A DNA stretch of 64,000 nt from NCBI GenBank assembly GCA_947492825.1, contig CANLNT010000001.1, forward strand, positions 2,170,001 through 2,234,000. The letters run 5' to 3'. The position numbers and the translations under genes are program-made. The notes under the pieces were generated by a model. That model was not told the DNA's origin and ran no database searches. It saw only the letters and a list, made by a program, of their open reading frames with translations. Of the stretch, positions 17,313 to 24,860 are shown in pieces. The DNA is from an uncultured Paracoccaceae bacterium (GTDB lineage: Bacteria; Pseudomonadota; Alphaproteobacteria; Rhodobacterales; Rhodobacteraceae). The stretch's first letter is position 1. The number at the start of each line of letters is the position of its first letter.

Positions 17313-17637
17313 GTCAGGCGTCCGGCTGCGAAGGGTCTGGGTGCGAACCTACCCTGCGCACCAGATGCGCACAACGTGCCGTGGCGCGGTGTGATCTGCC
17401 CGGACCTGCGACAATTGATTCTGGCGCAAAGTCGCCCAAAACAGCGCCGTGTCCGGCATGACCGCGCAGAAAAACAGGCAAACGCCACGCTTTTGCGGCA
17501 CCAAAGACGACCGGATGCTGCGGTATGACTGCCGGTGCTAAGCCTCTGACCGCGCTTGTCTATCGCGCTGCAAGGCGCTGTGCTGCCACCCCCGGCACGA
17601 AGGCTATGGCTGCGCAAGGGGGCGCCCCGGCGCCTTG

Positions 17638-17655
17638 TGTAAACTTCACTTGACA
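17638..17655. promoter_or_regulatory. PpsR/CrtJ-type site 1 upstream of pucB
   Basis: TGT-N12-ACA, the consensus of the aerobic photosynthesis repressor PpsR/CrtJ. The right half overlaps TTGACA (17650-17655), a perfect -35 hexamer for sigma-70, so binding would block RNA polymerase. I see no clean -10 at the right distance. It lies 125 bases before the pucB start. Confidence 0.7.
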
Positions 17656-17662
17656 TTGACGT

Positions 17663-17680
17663 TGTCCAACAAGTGTGACA
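17663..17680. promoter_or_regulatory. PpsR/CrtJ-type site 2 upstream of pucB
   Basis: A second TGT-N12-ACA whose centre is 25 bases after the first, as in the paired sites of Rhodobacter puc and bch promoters that bind two dimers cooperatively. The rest of the 467-base gap before pucB (17313-17779) shows no convincing gene. Confidence 0.7.
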
Positions 17681-17779
17681 ACTTGACGCATGTAGGAAGC
17701 AGCTTGGCGTCGTCGGCGCAACCGTTTTTGAACTTTGCGGATCTGGGCGTGCTTCTTCCACGATCAAGGAGGACTGCAA

Positions 17780-17932
17780 ATGGCAGATCAAGACAAGGTT
17801 TGGCCGACAGGTCTGACCCTCGAAGAAGCAGAAGAAGTGCACAGCTACCTGATTGACGGCACCCGCGTGTTTGGCGCGATTGCCCTGATCGCGCACTTGC
17901 TTGTCGCAATCGCGACGCCGTGGCTGGGATAG
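17780..17932 (+). CDS. pucB: Light-harvesting 2 beta subunit
   Basis: A 50-residue antenna polypeptide of the peripheral LH2 ring in the inner membrane, binding bacteriochlorophyll a. The N-terminal region is polar ([13 protein letters not shown]). A single helix contains the B850-type ligand His39 ([13 protein letters not shown]), and His21 is the second conserved histidine. The start MADQDKVW follows a perfect AAGGAGG. pucA follows after 12 bases. Confidence 0.96.
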   Translation: MADQDKVWPTGLTLEEAEEVHSYLIDGTRVFGAIALIAHLLVAIATPWLG

Positions 17933-17944
17933 GGGAGACACACC

Positions 17945-18301
17945 ATGAACAATGCAAAAATGTGGCTTGTCGTTTCACCGACCGTTGGTGTTCCGCTCTT
18001 TTTGGGTGCGGTCGCTGTGGGGTCATTCTCGGTTCACATGCAGGTGGTCAAGAACACATCCTGGGTGTCTGACTTTCTGCAAGGCGTGCCGATGGGTACG
18101 GGCGATCAGATGGCGGCAGCAACGCTGCTGGATGAGACCAATCTGGAGGCCGCAACGGCCAGCTATGTGATGCCCACGGGCGACGGGCTGGAAGTCACGG
18201 TGATCCTGCCGGACGGCACCAGCGCGCAAGGGATCTTGCGGATGCCGGAAACCATGGCAGCGCATGAGGCGGAGACACTGACGCCCTTGATTGTGCAATA
18301 A
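17945..18301 (+). CDS. pucA: Light-harvesting 2 alpha subunit with long C-terminal extension
   Basis: Residues 1-47 are a standard LH2 alpha chain: KMWLVVSPTVGVPLFLG, ligand His31 (FSVHMQVV) and NTSWVSDFLQG. At 118 residues it is about twice the usual length; the extra part is polar to acidic (GDGLEVTVILPDGTSAQG) and without a membrane helix, so it should lie in the periplasm. Positions 44-45 are Phe-Leu, where B800-850 complexes have Tyr-Trp and B800-820 complexes have Phe-Leu. GGGGAG precedes the start. Confidence 0.93.
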   Translation: MNNAKMWLVVSPTVGVPLFLGAVAVGSFSVHMQVVKNTSWVSDFLQGVPMGTGDQMAAATLLDETNLEAATASYVMPTGDGLEVTVILPDGTSAQGILRMPETMAAHEAETLTPLIVQ

Positions 18302-18307
18302 ATACAT

Positions 18308-18333
18308 GGGCCTGCGGCAGATGTCGCGGGCCC
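18308..18333 (+). promoter_or_regulatory. Strong hairpin between pucA and pucC
   Basis: An 11-bp stem (two G-T pairs) closed by a 4-base loop begins 7 bases after the pucA stop, with GGGCC...GGCCC at its base. Comparable stem-loops in Rhodobacter puc operons protect pucBA mRNA and reduce read-through into pucC. There is no T run. Confidence 0.65.
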
Positions 18334-18351
18334 AACACCATTTCCAAGTGA

Positions 18352-18377
18352 GGCCGCAGACCCAACTGGGCGCGGCC
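18352..18377 (+). promoter_or_regulatory. Second hairpin before pucC
   Basis: GGCCGC pairs with GCGGCC, with an inner CCC-AACT-GGG, just 17 bases before the pucC start. It could hinder ribosome access or act as a further stability element. Function inferred only. Confidence 0.4.
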
Positions 18378-18393
18378 ACAGGACTGGCACCAC

Positions 18394-19830
18394 ATGTTTG
18401 ACTACCGCACATTCGCCACGCGAAAACTGGCGGCTTTAGGGCCGAAGTATTTGCCGTTTGCGGATGTGGCCAGCGCAGAGGTGCCGTTGTCACGGCTGCT
18501 GCGCCTGTCGCTGTTTCAGGTGACCGTCGGCATGGCGCTGGTGATGCTGGTCGGCACGCTGAACCGCGTGATGATCGTTGAACTGGCCGTGCCTGCCACC
18601 TTGGTGGCGGTAATGCTGGCGCTGCCGCTGGTCTTTGCGCCGTTTCGGACGCTGATCGGTTACAAATCTGATATCCACGTCTCGGCCCTTGGCCTGCGGC
18701 GTATTCCCTACATCTGGAAAGGCACGCTGTGCCAGTTTGGCGGCTTTGCCATCATGCCCTTCGCGCTGTTGGTGCTGTCCGGCTACGGAGAGGCCGTAGA
18801 TGCCCCCCGCTGGATCGGGCTGAGTGCCGCTGCACTGGCTTTTCTGCTGGTGGGTGCGGGCGTGCATATTGTGCAGACCGTCGGGCTGGCCTTGGCCACC
18901 GATCTGGTGCGAGAGCAGGACCAGCCCAAGGTTGTCGGGCTTATGTATGTGATGCTGTTGCTGGGCATGGTCGCCAGCGCGCTGATTTATGGCGCATTGC
19001 TGGAAAACTACACGCCGGGACGGCTGATTCAGGTCATTCAGGGCAGTGCGGTGGTCACGGTGGCGCTGAACCTGGCCGCGATGTGGAAGCAAGAGGCGCG
19101 CAGCCGCGCCCGCGCGCAAGAGATGAAAGCGGCCCGCCCGATGGCTTTTCAGGCCGCGTGGACGCAACTGGCGCAGACCAAAGGCATCATGCGCCTGCTG
19201 GCGGTGATCTGCCTTGGCACTTTTGGCTTTGGCATGGCCGATGTGCTGCTGGAACCTTACGGCGGGCAGGTGCTGGGGTTGTCGGTGGCGGACACCACCA
19301 AGCTGACCGCGCTGTTTGCAAGCGGCACGCTGGTGGGTTTTGGCATCGCGTCCAAACTGCTGAGCGGCACTACCGCGCCGGAAAACCTCGCCATGACAGG
19401 CACCGCCATTGGCGCGCCGGGCTTTGGCGCGATCATTCTTGCAGCATTGGGCGGCGGCACGCCGGTGTTCCTGCTGGGCACCTTTATGGTGGGGCTGGGT
19501 GCGGGGCTGTTTGGCCATGCGACACTGACCGCCATGATGCGCGCAGCCCCGAAAGACCGGATTGGTTTGGCACTGGGCGCATGGGGTGCGGCACAAGCGA
19601 CAGCCGCAGGTGTCGGCGTGGCACTGGCGGGCATTGTCCGTGACATCATCGTAGGCTTGCAGGCGCCAAGTGGAAGTGCCGCACATGCGCCCTATACTGT
19701 TGTGTTCAGCATCGAAGCGCTGGCCCTGTTGGCCGCGATCGTGCTGGTCCTGCCGATGGCCCGCCGGGTCGCAAAACCAGCCGAGATCAAGACAACACCG
19801 ACGCAGAGCAACCGAATGGAGGCATCATGA
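18394..19830 (+). CDS. pucC: PucC, LH2 assembly/bacteriochlorophyll delivery protein
   Basis: A 478-residue membrane protein of the PucC/LhaA (BCH2) branch of the major facilitator superfamily, with about twelve helices. VTVGMALVMLVGTLNRVMIVE, FRTLIGYKSDIH and LRRIPYIWKGTL are family landmarks. It is needed for LH2 assembly. It follows pucBA after the hairpin region and ends in an ATGA overlap with the repeat protein. Confidence 0.95.
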   Translation: MFDYRTFATRKLAALGPKYLPFADVASAEVPLSRLLRLSLFQVTVGMALVMLVGTLNRVMIVELAVPATLVAVMLALPLVFAPFRTLIGYKSDIHVSALGLRRIPYIWKGTLCQFGGFAIMPFALLVLSGYGEAVDAPRWIGLSAAALAFLLVGAGVHIVQTVGLALATDLVREQDQPKVVGLMYVMLLLGMVASALIYGALLENYTPGRLIQVIQGSAVVTVALNLAAMWKQEARSRARAQEMKAARPMAFQAAWTQLAQTKGIMRLLAVICLGTFGFGMADVLLEPYGGQVLGLSVADTTKLTALFASGTLVGFGIASKLLSGTTAPENLAMTGTAIGAPGFGAIILAALGGGTPVFLLGTFMVGLGAGLFGHATLTAMMRAAPKDRIGLALGAWGAAQATAAGVGVALAGIVRDIIVGLQAPSGSAAHAPYTVVFSIEALALLAAIVLVLPMARRVAKPAEIKTTPTQSNRMEAS

Positions 19831-20495
19831 CTACGATTATCACGCGCCTAATGCCGGATCAGGCCACAGCCGAAAGTGCCGTTGACCGGCTTTTGTTCAA
19901 AGGTGTCCCCAAGCGGGCCTGTGACGTCATCACCGCCGGCGATGACGCCGCGCAGCGGATGGAGCGCGCGATGGTGCACCCATCGGCGATTGACGCCTAT
20001 GGCAAGGCGCTGGCGGCGGGCCAAGCGGTGGTGGTAGTGCGCACCACCTATAAGCCACTGGGCGCAGCTCAGCTGACCCGCGACATTCTGGACGGGCGTG
20101 GCGCGTTGGATGCAGGTGCTGTGACGGATGATTATTTTGCCCCATCGCAGCCCGACAAGTCGCCCAGCATTCTAAAGGATCACCCCCACATCCTGTCCCT
20201 GCCGGTGCCGGGGCCAAAGGGGCCGATCACGCCGGAGTTCGGTGTCCCGCTGCTCAAGGCGCATCGCAGCAAACGGTCTGTCATGGCCGGTGGCCGCCGG
20301 ATGTCACGGGCGTTCTGGCCGATGAAGCTGATCTCGACCAAGACGCGCAAATCCTCTGTCATCAGTGGCGGGCGGTATATGTCGCGGGCCTTCTGGCCGC
20401 AAAAGCTGTTGTCGACCAAGCCGCGCCGCAAATCGGTGATCCCCGGCGGCGGCTTCCCGTTCTCGCGCCTGTTTGGCGCACGGACCGTGAGCTAG
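19827..20495 (+). CDS. Puc-operon protein with 26-residue C-terminal repeats
   Basis: 222 residues, coupled to pucC by ATGA. The N-terminal 100 residues (ITRLMPDQATAESAVDRLL, QAVVVVRTTYKPLGAAQLTRDIL) look like a small alpha/beta domain. The C-terminal third has two full copies and one partial copy of a 26-residue repeat with core KxSVxxGGRxMSRAFWPxKL (residues 149-175, 175-201, 202-220), very basic and aromatic. There is no membrane helix. The context suggests an accessory factor for antenna assembly or regulation. I know no characterised family. Confidence 0.75.
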   Translation: MTTIITRLMPDQATAESAVDRLLFKGVPKRACDVITAGDDAAQRMERAMVHPSAIDAYGKALAAGQAVVVVRTTYKPLGAAQLTRDILDGRGALDAGAVTDDYFAPSQPDKSPSILKDHPHILSLPVPGPKGPITPEFGVPLLKAHRSKRSVMAGGRRMSRAFWPMKLISTKTRKSSVISGGRYMSRAFWPQKLLSTKPRRKSVIPGGGFPFSRLFGARTVS

Positions 20496-22147
20496 CCAAT
20501 CGACTGGCTGCGCCCTGCGGCGCGGCCAGAGAAGATGCAGCCGCCCAGAAACGTACCCTCTAGCGCGTTGTAGCCGTGGTAGCCGCCACCGCCAAAGCCC
20601 GCCGCCTCGCCCACGGCAAAGAGGCCGGGGATCGCGGCGCCCTGCCCGTCCAGCATCTGACTGTCGAGGTTGGTCTGTAGCCCGCCCAGCGTCTTGCGGG
20701 TGATGAGGTTGAGCCGCACCGCAATGAGCGGCCCGTTTTGCGGGTCCAGAAACTTGTGCGGCTTGGCGGTGCGGATCAGCTTATCCCCGCGATAGTTGCG
20801 CGCGGCATGGATTGCCATGATCTGCGCGTCCTTGCTGAACGGGTTATCAACTTGCGCATCGCGCGCGGCGATCTGCGCGTGCAACTGTGCGGCATCCAGC
20901 AGGTCATCGCCGGTCAGCGCATTCATGCGGGCCACAAGTTCGGGCAGCGTGTCGGCCACGACAAAGTCGGCACCGTGTTCCTTGAACGCCTCGACCGGGT
21001 CAGTGGCGCGCGCGCCGGACAGAAGGCGCTGTTTGATCACCTCGGCCCATTTGCCAGAGGTAAAGTCCGGGTTCTGTTCCGACCCAGAGAGCGCGAATTC
21101 CTTTTTGATGACCTTTTGGGTCAGAATGAACCAGCTGTAGTCATGGCCCGAGTTCAGGATCGCCTTAAAGGTGCCGTTGGTGTCAAACCCCGGCAGCGCG
21201 GGCGGGGCAAAGCGGTTGCCGCGTGCATCAAACCACATTGAGGACGGCCCCGGCAGAATGCGGATGCCGTGCGCGGGCCAGATCGGATCCCAATTGCGCA
21301 CGCCTTCGGTATAGAACCACAGCCGGTCCTTGTTGATTAGCCGCCCGCCTGCCTGTTCGGCAATGCCGATCATGCGCCCATCCACATGGGCGGGCACACC
21401 AGAGAGCAGGTTGGCAGGACACGGGCCAAGGCGGTCGGAGGGCCAGACCTTGCGGATCATCTCAAAATTGCCGCCGATCCCGCCAGAGGCCACGATCACG
21501 GCACCGGCATCAATGCGGAAATCGCCCACAACGTCGCGCGAAGTGGCCGCGCCCTGCACTGCGTCATCGGCAGCCAGCACCGATCCGCTGACGCCCACCG
21601 CCGCGCCATCCTGCATCTCGATCCGGTTGACCTGATGGCGGTATTGAATGGTCAGGCGCCCGGCTGCCTGATGATCCTTGCAGCGGCGGATGAAGTGTTC
21701 AAGCACACCGGGGCCGGTGCCCCATGTGATGTGAAAGCGCGGCACCGAATTGCCGTGGCCATCGGCAAAACTGCCGCCGCGTTCCGCCCAGCCGACCACG
21801 GGAAACCAGCGCAGCCCCATGTCATGCAGCCAAGGGCGCATCTCTCCGGCGGCGAAGTCAAGGTAGGCGCGGGCCCATTGGCGCGGCAATTCATCCTCTG
21901 GCCGGTCGAATTGGGCCGAGCCCATCCAATCGTTCAGCGCCAGATCGTGGCTGTCCGAAATCCCCATGCGGCGCTGTTCCGGTGTGTCGACCATGAACAG
22001 CCCGCCCAGCGACCAATGCGCCTGACCACCCAGATTTTGCGGGCCTTCCTGATCGACGATCACAACTGATTTGCCACGATCCCCCAGCTCTGCCGCGGCA
22101 ACAAGACCGGCCAGACCGGCACCGACAATAACGACATCGGCTGTCAT
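20492..22147 (-). CDS. FAD-binding dehydrogenase (flavocytochrome/KSTD-like fold)
   Basis: 551 residues. The N-terminal Rossmann motif is VVIVGAGLAGLVAAAEL. The C-terminal FAD motif is LFAVGEAAGFGGGGYHGYN followed by GTFLGGCIFSGRAAG. It belongs to the fumarate reductase/3-ketosteroid dehydrogenase superfamily; the cap domain lies between. The substrate is unknown. It is ATGA-coupled to a BASS-family transporter. Its TAG stop shares CTAG with the stop of the convergent puc repeat gene. Confidence 0.88.
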   Translation of the reverse strand: MTADVVIVGAGLAGLVAAAELGDRGKSVVIVDQEGPQNLGGQAHWSLGGLFMVDTPEQRRMGISDSHDLALNDWMGSAQFDRPEDELPRQWARAYLDFAAGEMRPWLHDMGLRWFPVVGWAERGGSFADGHGNSVPRFHITWGTGPGVLEHFIRRCKDHQAAGRLTIQYRHQVNRIEMQDGAAVGVSGSVLAADDAVQGAATSRDVVGDFRIDAGAVIVASGGIGGNFEMIRKVWPSDRLGPCPANLLSGVPAHVDGRMIGIAEQAGGRLINKDRLWFYTEGVRNWDPIWPAHGIRILPGPSSMWFDARGNRFAPPALPGFDTNGTFKAILNSGHDYSWFILTQKVIKKEFALSGSEQNPDFTSGKWAEVIKQRLLSGARATDPVEAFKEHGADFVVADTLPELVARMNALTGDDLLDAAQLHAQIAARDAQVDNPFSKDAQIMAIHAARNYRGDKLIRTAKPHKFLDPQNGPLIAVRLNLITRKTLGGLQTNLDSQMLDGQGAAIPGLFAVGEAAGFGGGGYHGYNALEGTFLGGCIFSGRAAGRSQSIG

Positions 22148-23007
22148 TCTGCGCGCCCCCTAAGCCAGAGCACAAAGGGAATGGCCGTGGCATACATCAC
22201 CAAACCGTAGATTGCCGACGGCAGGCCAATGCTGGGGATGTCACCGGATACGCCGACGATAATCGGTGCCAGCGTGATCCCAAGGGTGCCGTTCTGGATG
22301 CCCACCTCGATCGAGATGGTTTTGCGTTCCGACCATGTCAGCCCCAACCACCCTGCGATCAGCAACCCCGCCAGCATCGTCACAATATTCAGGACCGCCA
22401 GCGCGGGGCCAAGCGTGGCAAGGTTGTCGGCCAAGAGATCCTGATTGCCCGCAATCGCCGCCAGCACGATCAGCACAAAGAGGATGCTTGCCAGCAGCAG
22501 CAACTTTGGTTCTGCCCGGTCTGCAAAGGCGGGGGCAGCGGCGCGGATCGCCATGCCGATGGCCACGGGCAGTGCGGTGATCAGAAACATCGCCAGCGCG
22601 ATTGAAGTCACTGAGACATCGGGCGCGTCCGCCCCCATGAAGTGAACCACGGCCCAACCGATCAGCAGTGGCACCGTGACAATCGACAGCAGGGACATCA
22701 GCGCGGTCAGTGACACCGACAGCGCCACATCCCCGTTTGCCAGCCGCGAGACGACGTTCGACGTGACCCCGCCGGGGCAAAACGCCAGCAGCATCACACC
22801 TGCGGCCATGGCCCCGGTGAGGCCAAAGATCAGGATTACCAGATAGGCCACCACCGGGATCAACGCGATCTGGCAAAGTGCGCCGACGGCAAACACCCAG
22901 CCCCGCTCTGCCACGCGCCGGAAATCACCGACCGTGAGGCCGATCCCAAGGCTGAGCATGATAATCGCCAGCGACAGCGGCAGCACGACATTGACCAGAG
23001 TATCCAC
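22144..23007 (-). CDS. Bile acid:sodium symporter (BASS) family transporter
   Basis: An inner-membrane sodium-coupled carrier of 287 residues with about ten helices. AFCPGGVTSNVVSRLANG and EVGIQNGTLGITLAPII are the conserved crossover motifs of the family. The GTG start (VDTLVNVVLPLS) follows GGGGGAAA and is preferred over an upstream TTG at 23037. Members carry organic anions including pantoate and pyruvate besides bile acids; the coupled FAD dehydrogenase may act on the imported compound. Confidence 0.86.
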   Translation of the reverse strand: MDTLVNVVLPLSLAIIMLSLGIGLTVGDFRRVAERGWVFAVGALCQIALIPVVAYLVILIFGLTGAMAAGVMLLAFCPGGVTSNVVSRLANGDVALSVSLTALMSLLSIVTVPLLIGWAVVHFMGADAPDVSVTSIALAMFLITALPVAIGMAIRAAAPAFADRAEPKLLLLASILFVLIVLAAIAGNQDLLADNLATLGPALAVLNIVTMLAGLLIAGWLGLTWSERKTISIEVGIQNGTLGITLAPIIVGVSGDIPSIGLPSAIYGLVMYATAIPFVLWLRGRAE

Positions 23008-23279
23008 GCGACTTTCCCCCAAAAGCTTCTGTTGCAAGGCAGCACATCAGCCATGACAAAGCAACGGGGCTTCAATGGCGACGGGCGGCGTGGCCAAAAA
23101 GGATGCATCTCGGTGCAGCAGACGCGGCGGCGCAATGCGCGGCCCGCAAAGGACCCGCCGGACGACGCGTTTTTGTCAAGAACCGCGCGCCAATGCCCAA
23201 GGGATGGCGCCACCGACGCGGCGGAACCGCGCAGGTTTTACCACAAAGGCAAGCCATCTGCGGTCATCTGGGCAAAAGA
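23008..23279. other. Intergenic region before tRNA-Arg
   Basis: The 310 bases between the BASS transporter and the tRNA gene hold the tRNA terminator at their right end and presumably the transporter promoter at the left. Several short ORFs occur on both strands but none has family resemblance or a ribosome binding site; I see no gene. Confidence 0.4.
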
Positions 23280-23309
23280 AAAGGCTTGATGATCACTCAC
23301 CAAGCCTTT
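23272..23309 (-). terminator. Terminator of tRNA-Arg
   Basis: On the minus strand AAAGGCTTG, a 12-base loop and CAAGCCTTT form a 9-bp stem followed by TCTTTTG, a U-rich end, 9 bases after the tRNA 3' end. Confidence 0.8.
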
Positions 23310-23317
23310 GAATTCTT

Positions 23318-23394
23318 TGGCGGACTGGGGAGGATTCGAACCCCCGACCCCTTGATTCGTAGTCAAGTACTCTATCCAACTGAGCTACCAATCC
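23318..23394 (-). tRNA. tRNA-Arg(ACG)
   Basis: A complete cloverleaf of 77 bases: acceptor GGATTGG pairs with CCAGTCC (one G-T). The D arm is GCTC...GAGT, and the anticodon stem CTTGA/TCAAG has loop CTACGAA, giving anticodon ACG (23358-23360). The T arm is GGGGG-TTCGAAT-CCTCC. Discriminator G and an encoded CCA end follow. A34 would be deaminated to inosine to read CGU/CGC/CGA. Confidence 0.96.
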
Positions 23395-23448
23395 GCGTAT
23401 CGGGGGATTTAGACCCCATGACAGCGCGATGCAAGTGCCATTTGGGAA

Positions 23449-24846
23449 TTATTCGGCAGCAGGTGCCAGCGTCATATCAGCCTTGGGCAGTTGGATGGCA
23501 AATGTGGTGCCGTCATCGTCGGTGCGCTGCAGTTCGAGACGTCCACCGTGGCCGCGCACCAGATCGGCGGCGATCACAAGGCCAAGGCCGGAACCGCCCT
23601 TGCGCACCCCGCCCTGAAACGGCTGGAACAGGTGTTCGCGCGCCTTGGCGGGCAGGCCGGGGCCGGTGTCGGTGACAGTGACCCACCACGCGCCGTCATC
23701 CTCGTAGCCTTTGATGCAAATCTCGCCCGGTTTGCCGGTGGCCATGATCGCTTGGCGCGCGTTGCGCACAAGGTTGAAAATTACCCGGAACAATTGTTCG
23801 CCATCGGCGCGCAGGGTCATGCCGGCGGGCACGTCTTCGGCAAAAGACAGGGCGTAATCGCCTGCGGCAAGACGTTCGCTGTCGATCACCTCATTGACAA
23901 TTTGCGCAAGGTTCACGCGGGTCAGCGCGGGCGCAGGTTCATCGACTTTGCCAAAGGCCAGCGTGGTTTCACACAGGTTCACCGCGCGGGTGATCGAGCC
24001 CACCAGCTTGGGCGCAAGGCGTTTGACCAGCGGATCTTCAGAGCTTTCGATGCGGTCGGTAAAGAGCTGGGCAGAGGTCAGGATGTTGCGCAGATCATGG
24101 CTGACCTTGGCCACGGCCCCGCCAAGCTGGGCCAGACGGTCCTTTTGCTTGAGCGAGCCGGTGAGTTCGGTCTGCATGGTGCGCAGGGCCTCTTCGGCGT
24201 CGCGCAGTTCGCGCACGCCCGCACCGGGTTCAATGATCCGGCGCGCATCTTCGGGGGCGGCTGCATAGCGCTGCATGGAGCCCACAACGCCCTTGATCGG
24301 CCGCACCAGAAACATCTGCACGGCGACGAACAACAGCCCGGCCGTGATGATCGAGATGATCGCCGACAGGATCAGGACGTTGCGGCCATAGTCCCACATC
24401 GCCTCTTGCAGGGGGTATTGCATCATCGTGACTTCGATCAGCAGCCCGCCATCCTGCACCGGGTGGCCGATGACCCGGATCACCCGGTCTTCGCCGTCCA
24501 GAATGGTACGCATCGCATCCATAATCAGCGTCATGCTGGTGGGGTCACGCATGTCGTAGGTCTGATAAATCGGCGAGGGGATCGGGGAGGCCAGCGCCAA
24601 CTGCCGAATCTCATCGCGGCGCAGCACGACGTTGAAGACGCCTGCGTTCTTCAACAGCTCTGCTTCGAGCGCGGGCGAGATCATGTCGTCGGCTTCCAGC
24701 GCGAGCGAAGCAATCTGCGCCCGTTCCAGCCGCGCCAGCAGATAGTCCTGCCGGAAACGCGCAACCGATGGGACAAAGATGAACACCTCTGCCAACATCA
24801 CGAAGATGATGGTCAATATCAGAAATCGACCTGAAAGGGTGTTCAT
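23449..24846 (-). CDS. Membrane sensor histidine kinase
   Basis: 465 residues: a transmembrane helix at 7-26, a periplasmic sensing region (about 27-155), a second helix (157-180), a HAMP-like linker, and a DHp helix with VSHDLRN, His250 the phospho-acceptor. The ATPase domain has NLVRNARQAI (N box), DTGPGLP (G1) and GGSGLGL (G2). No response regulator is adjacent. It is the last gene of an operon with a TVP38 protein and a flavoprotein; the gap to the flavoprotein is 14 bases. Confidence 0.92.
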   Translation of the reverse strand: MNTLSGRFLILTIIFVMLAEVFIFVPSVARFRQDYLLARLERAQIASLALEADDMISPALEAELLKNAGVFNVVLRRDEIRQLALASPIPSPIYQTYDMRDPTSMTLIMDAMRTILDGEDRVIRVIGHPVQDGGLLIEVTMMQYPLQEAMWDYGRNVLILSAIISIITAGLLFVAVQMFLVRPIKGVVGSMQRYAAAPEDARRIIEPGAGVRELRDAEEALRTMQTELTGSLKQKDRLAQLGGAVAKVSHDLRNILTSAQLFTDRIESSEDPLVKRLAPKLVGSITRAVNLCETTLAFGKVDEPAPALTRVNLAQIVNEVIDSERLAAGDYALSFAEDVPAGMTLRADGEQLFRVIFNLVRNARQAIMATGKPGEICIKGYEDDGAWWVTVTDTGPGLPAKAREHLFQPFQGGVRKGGSGLGLVIAADLVRGHGGRLELQRTDDDGTTFAIQLPKADMTLAPAAE

Positions 24847-24860
24847 CGTGCCTCGTTTCC

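Noticed and set aside
18490-19686. 398-codon minus-strand ORF opposite pucC
   Set aside because: Gln/His/Arg-rich shadow of a membrane protein gene.
20271-20490. Direct repeats as a possible CRISPR or minisatellite
   Set aside because: The 78-base period is in frame and encodes the 26-residue protein repeats; there are no spacers or palindromic repeats.
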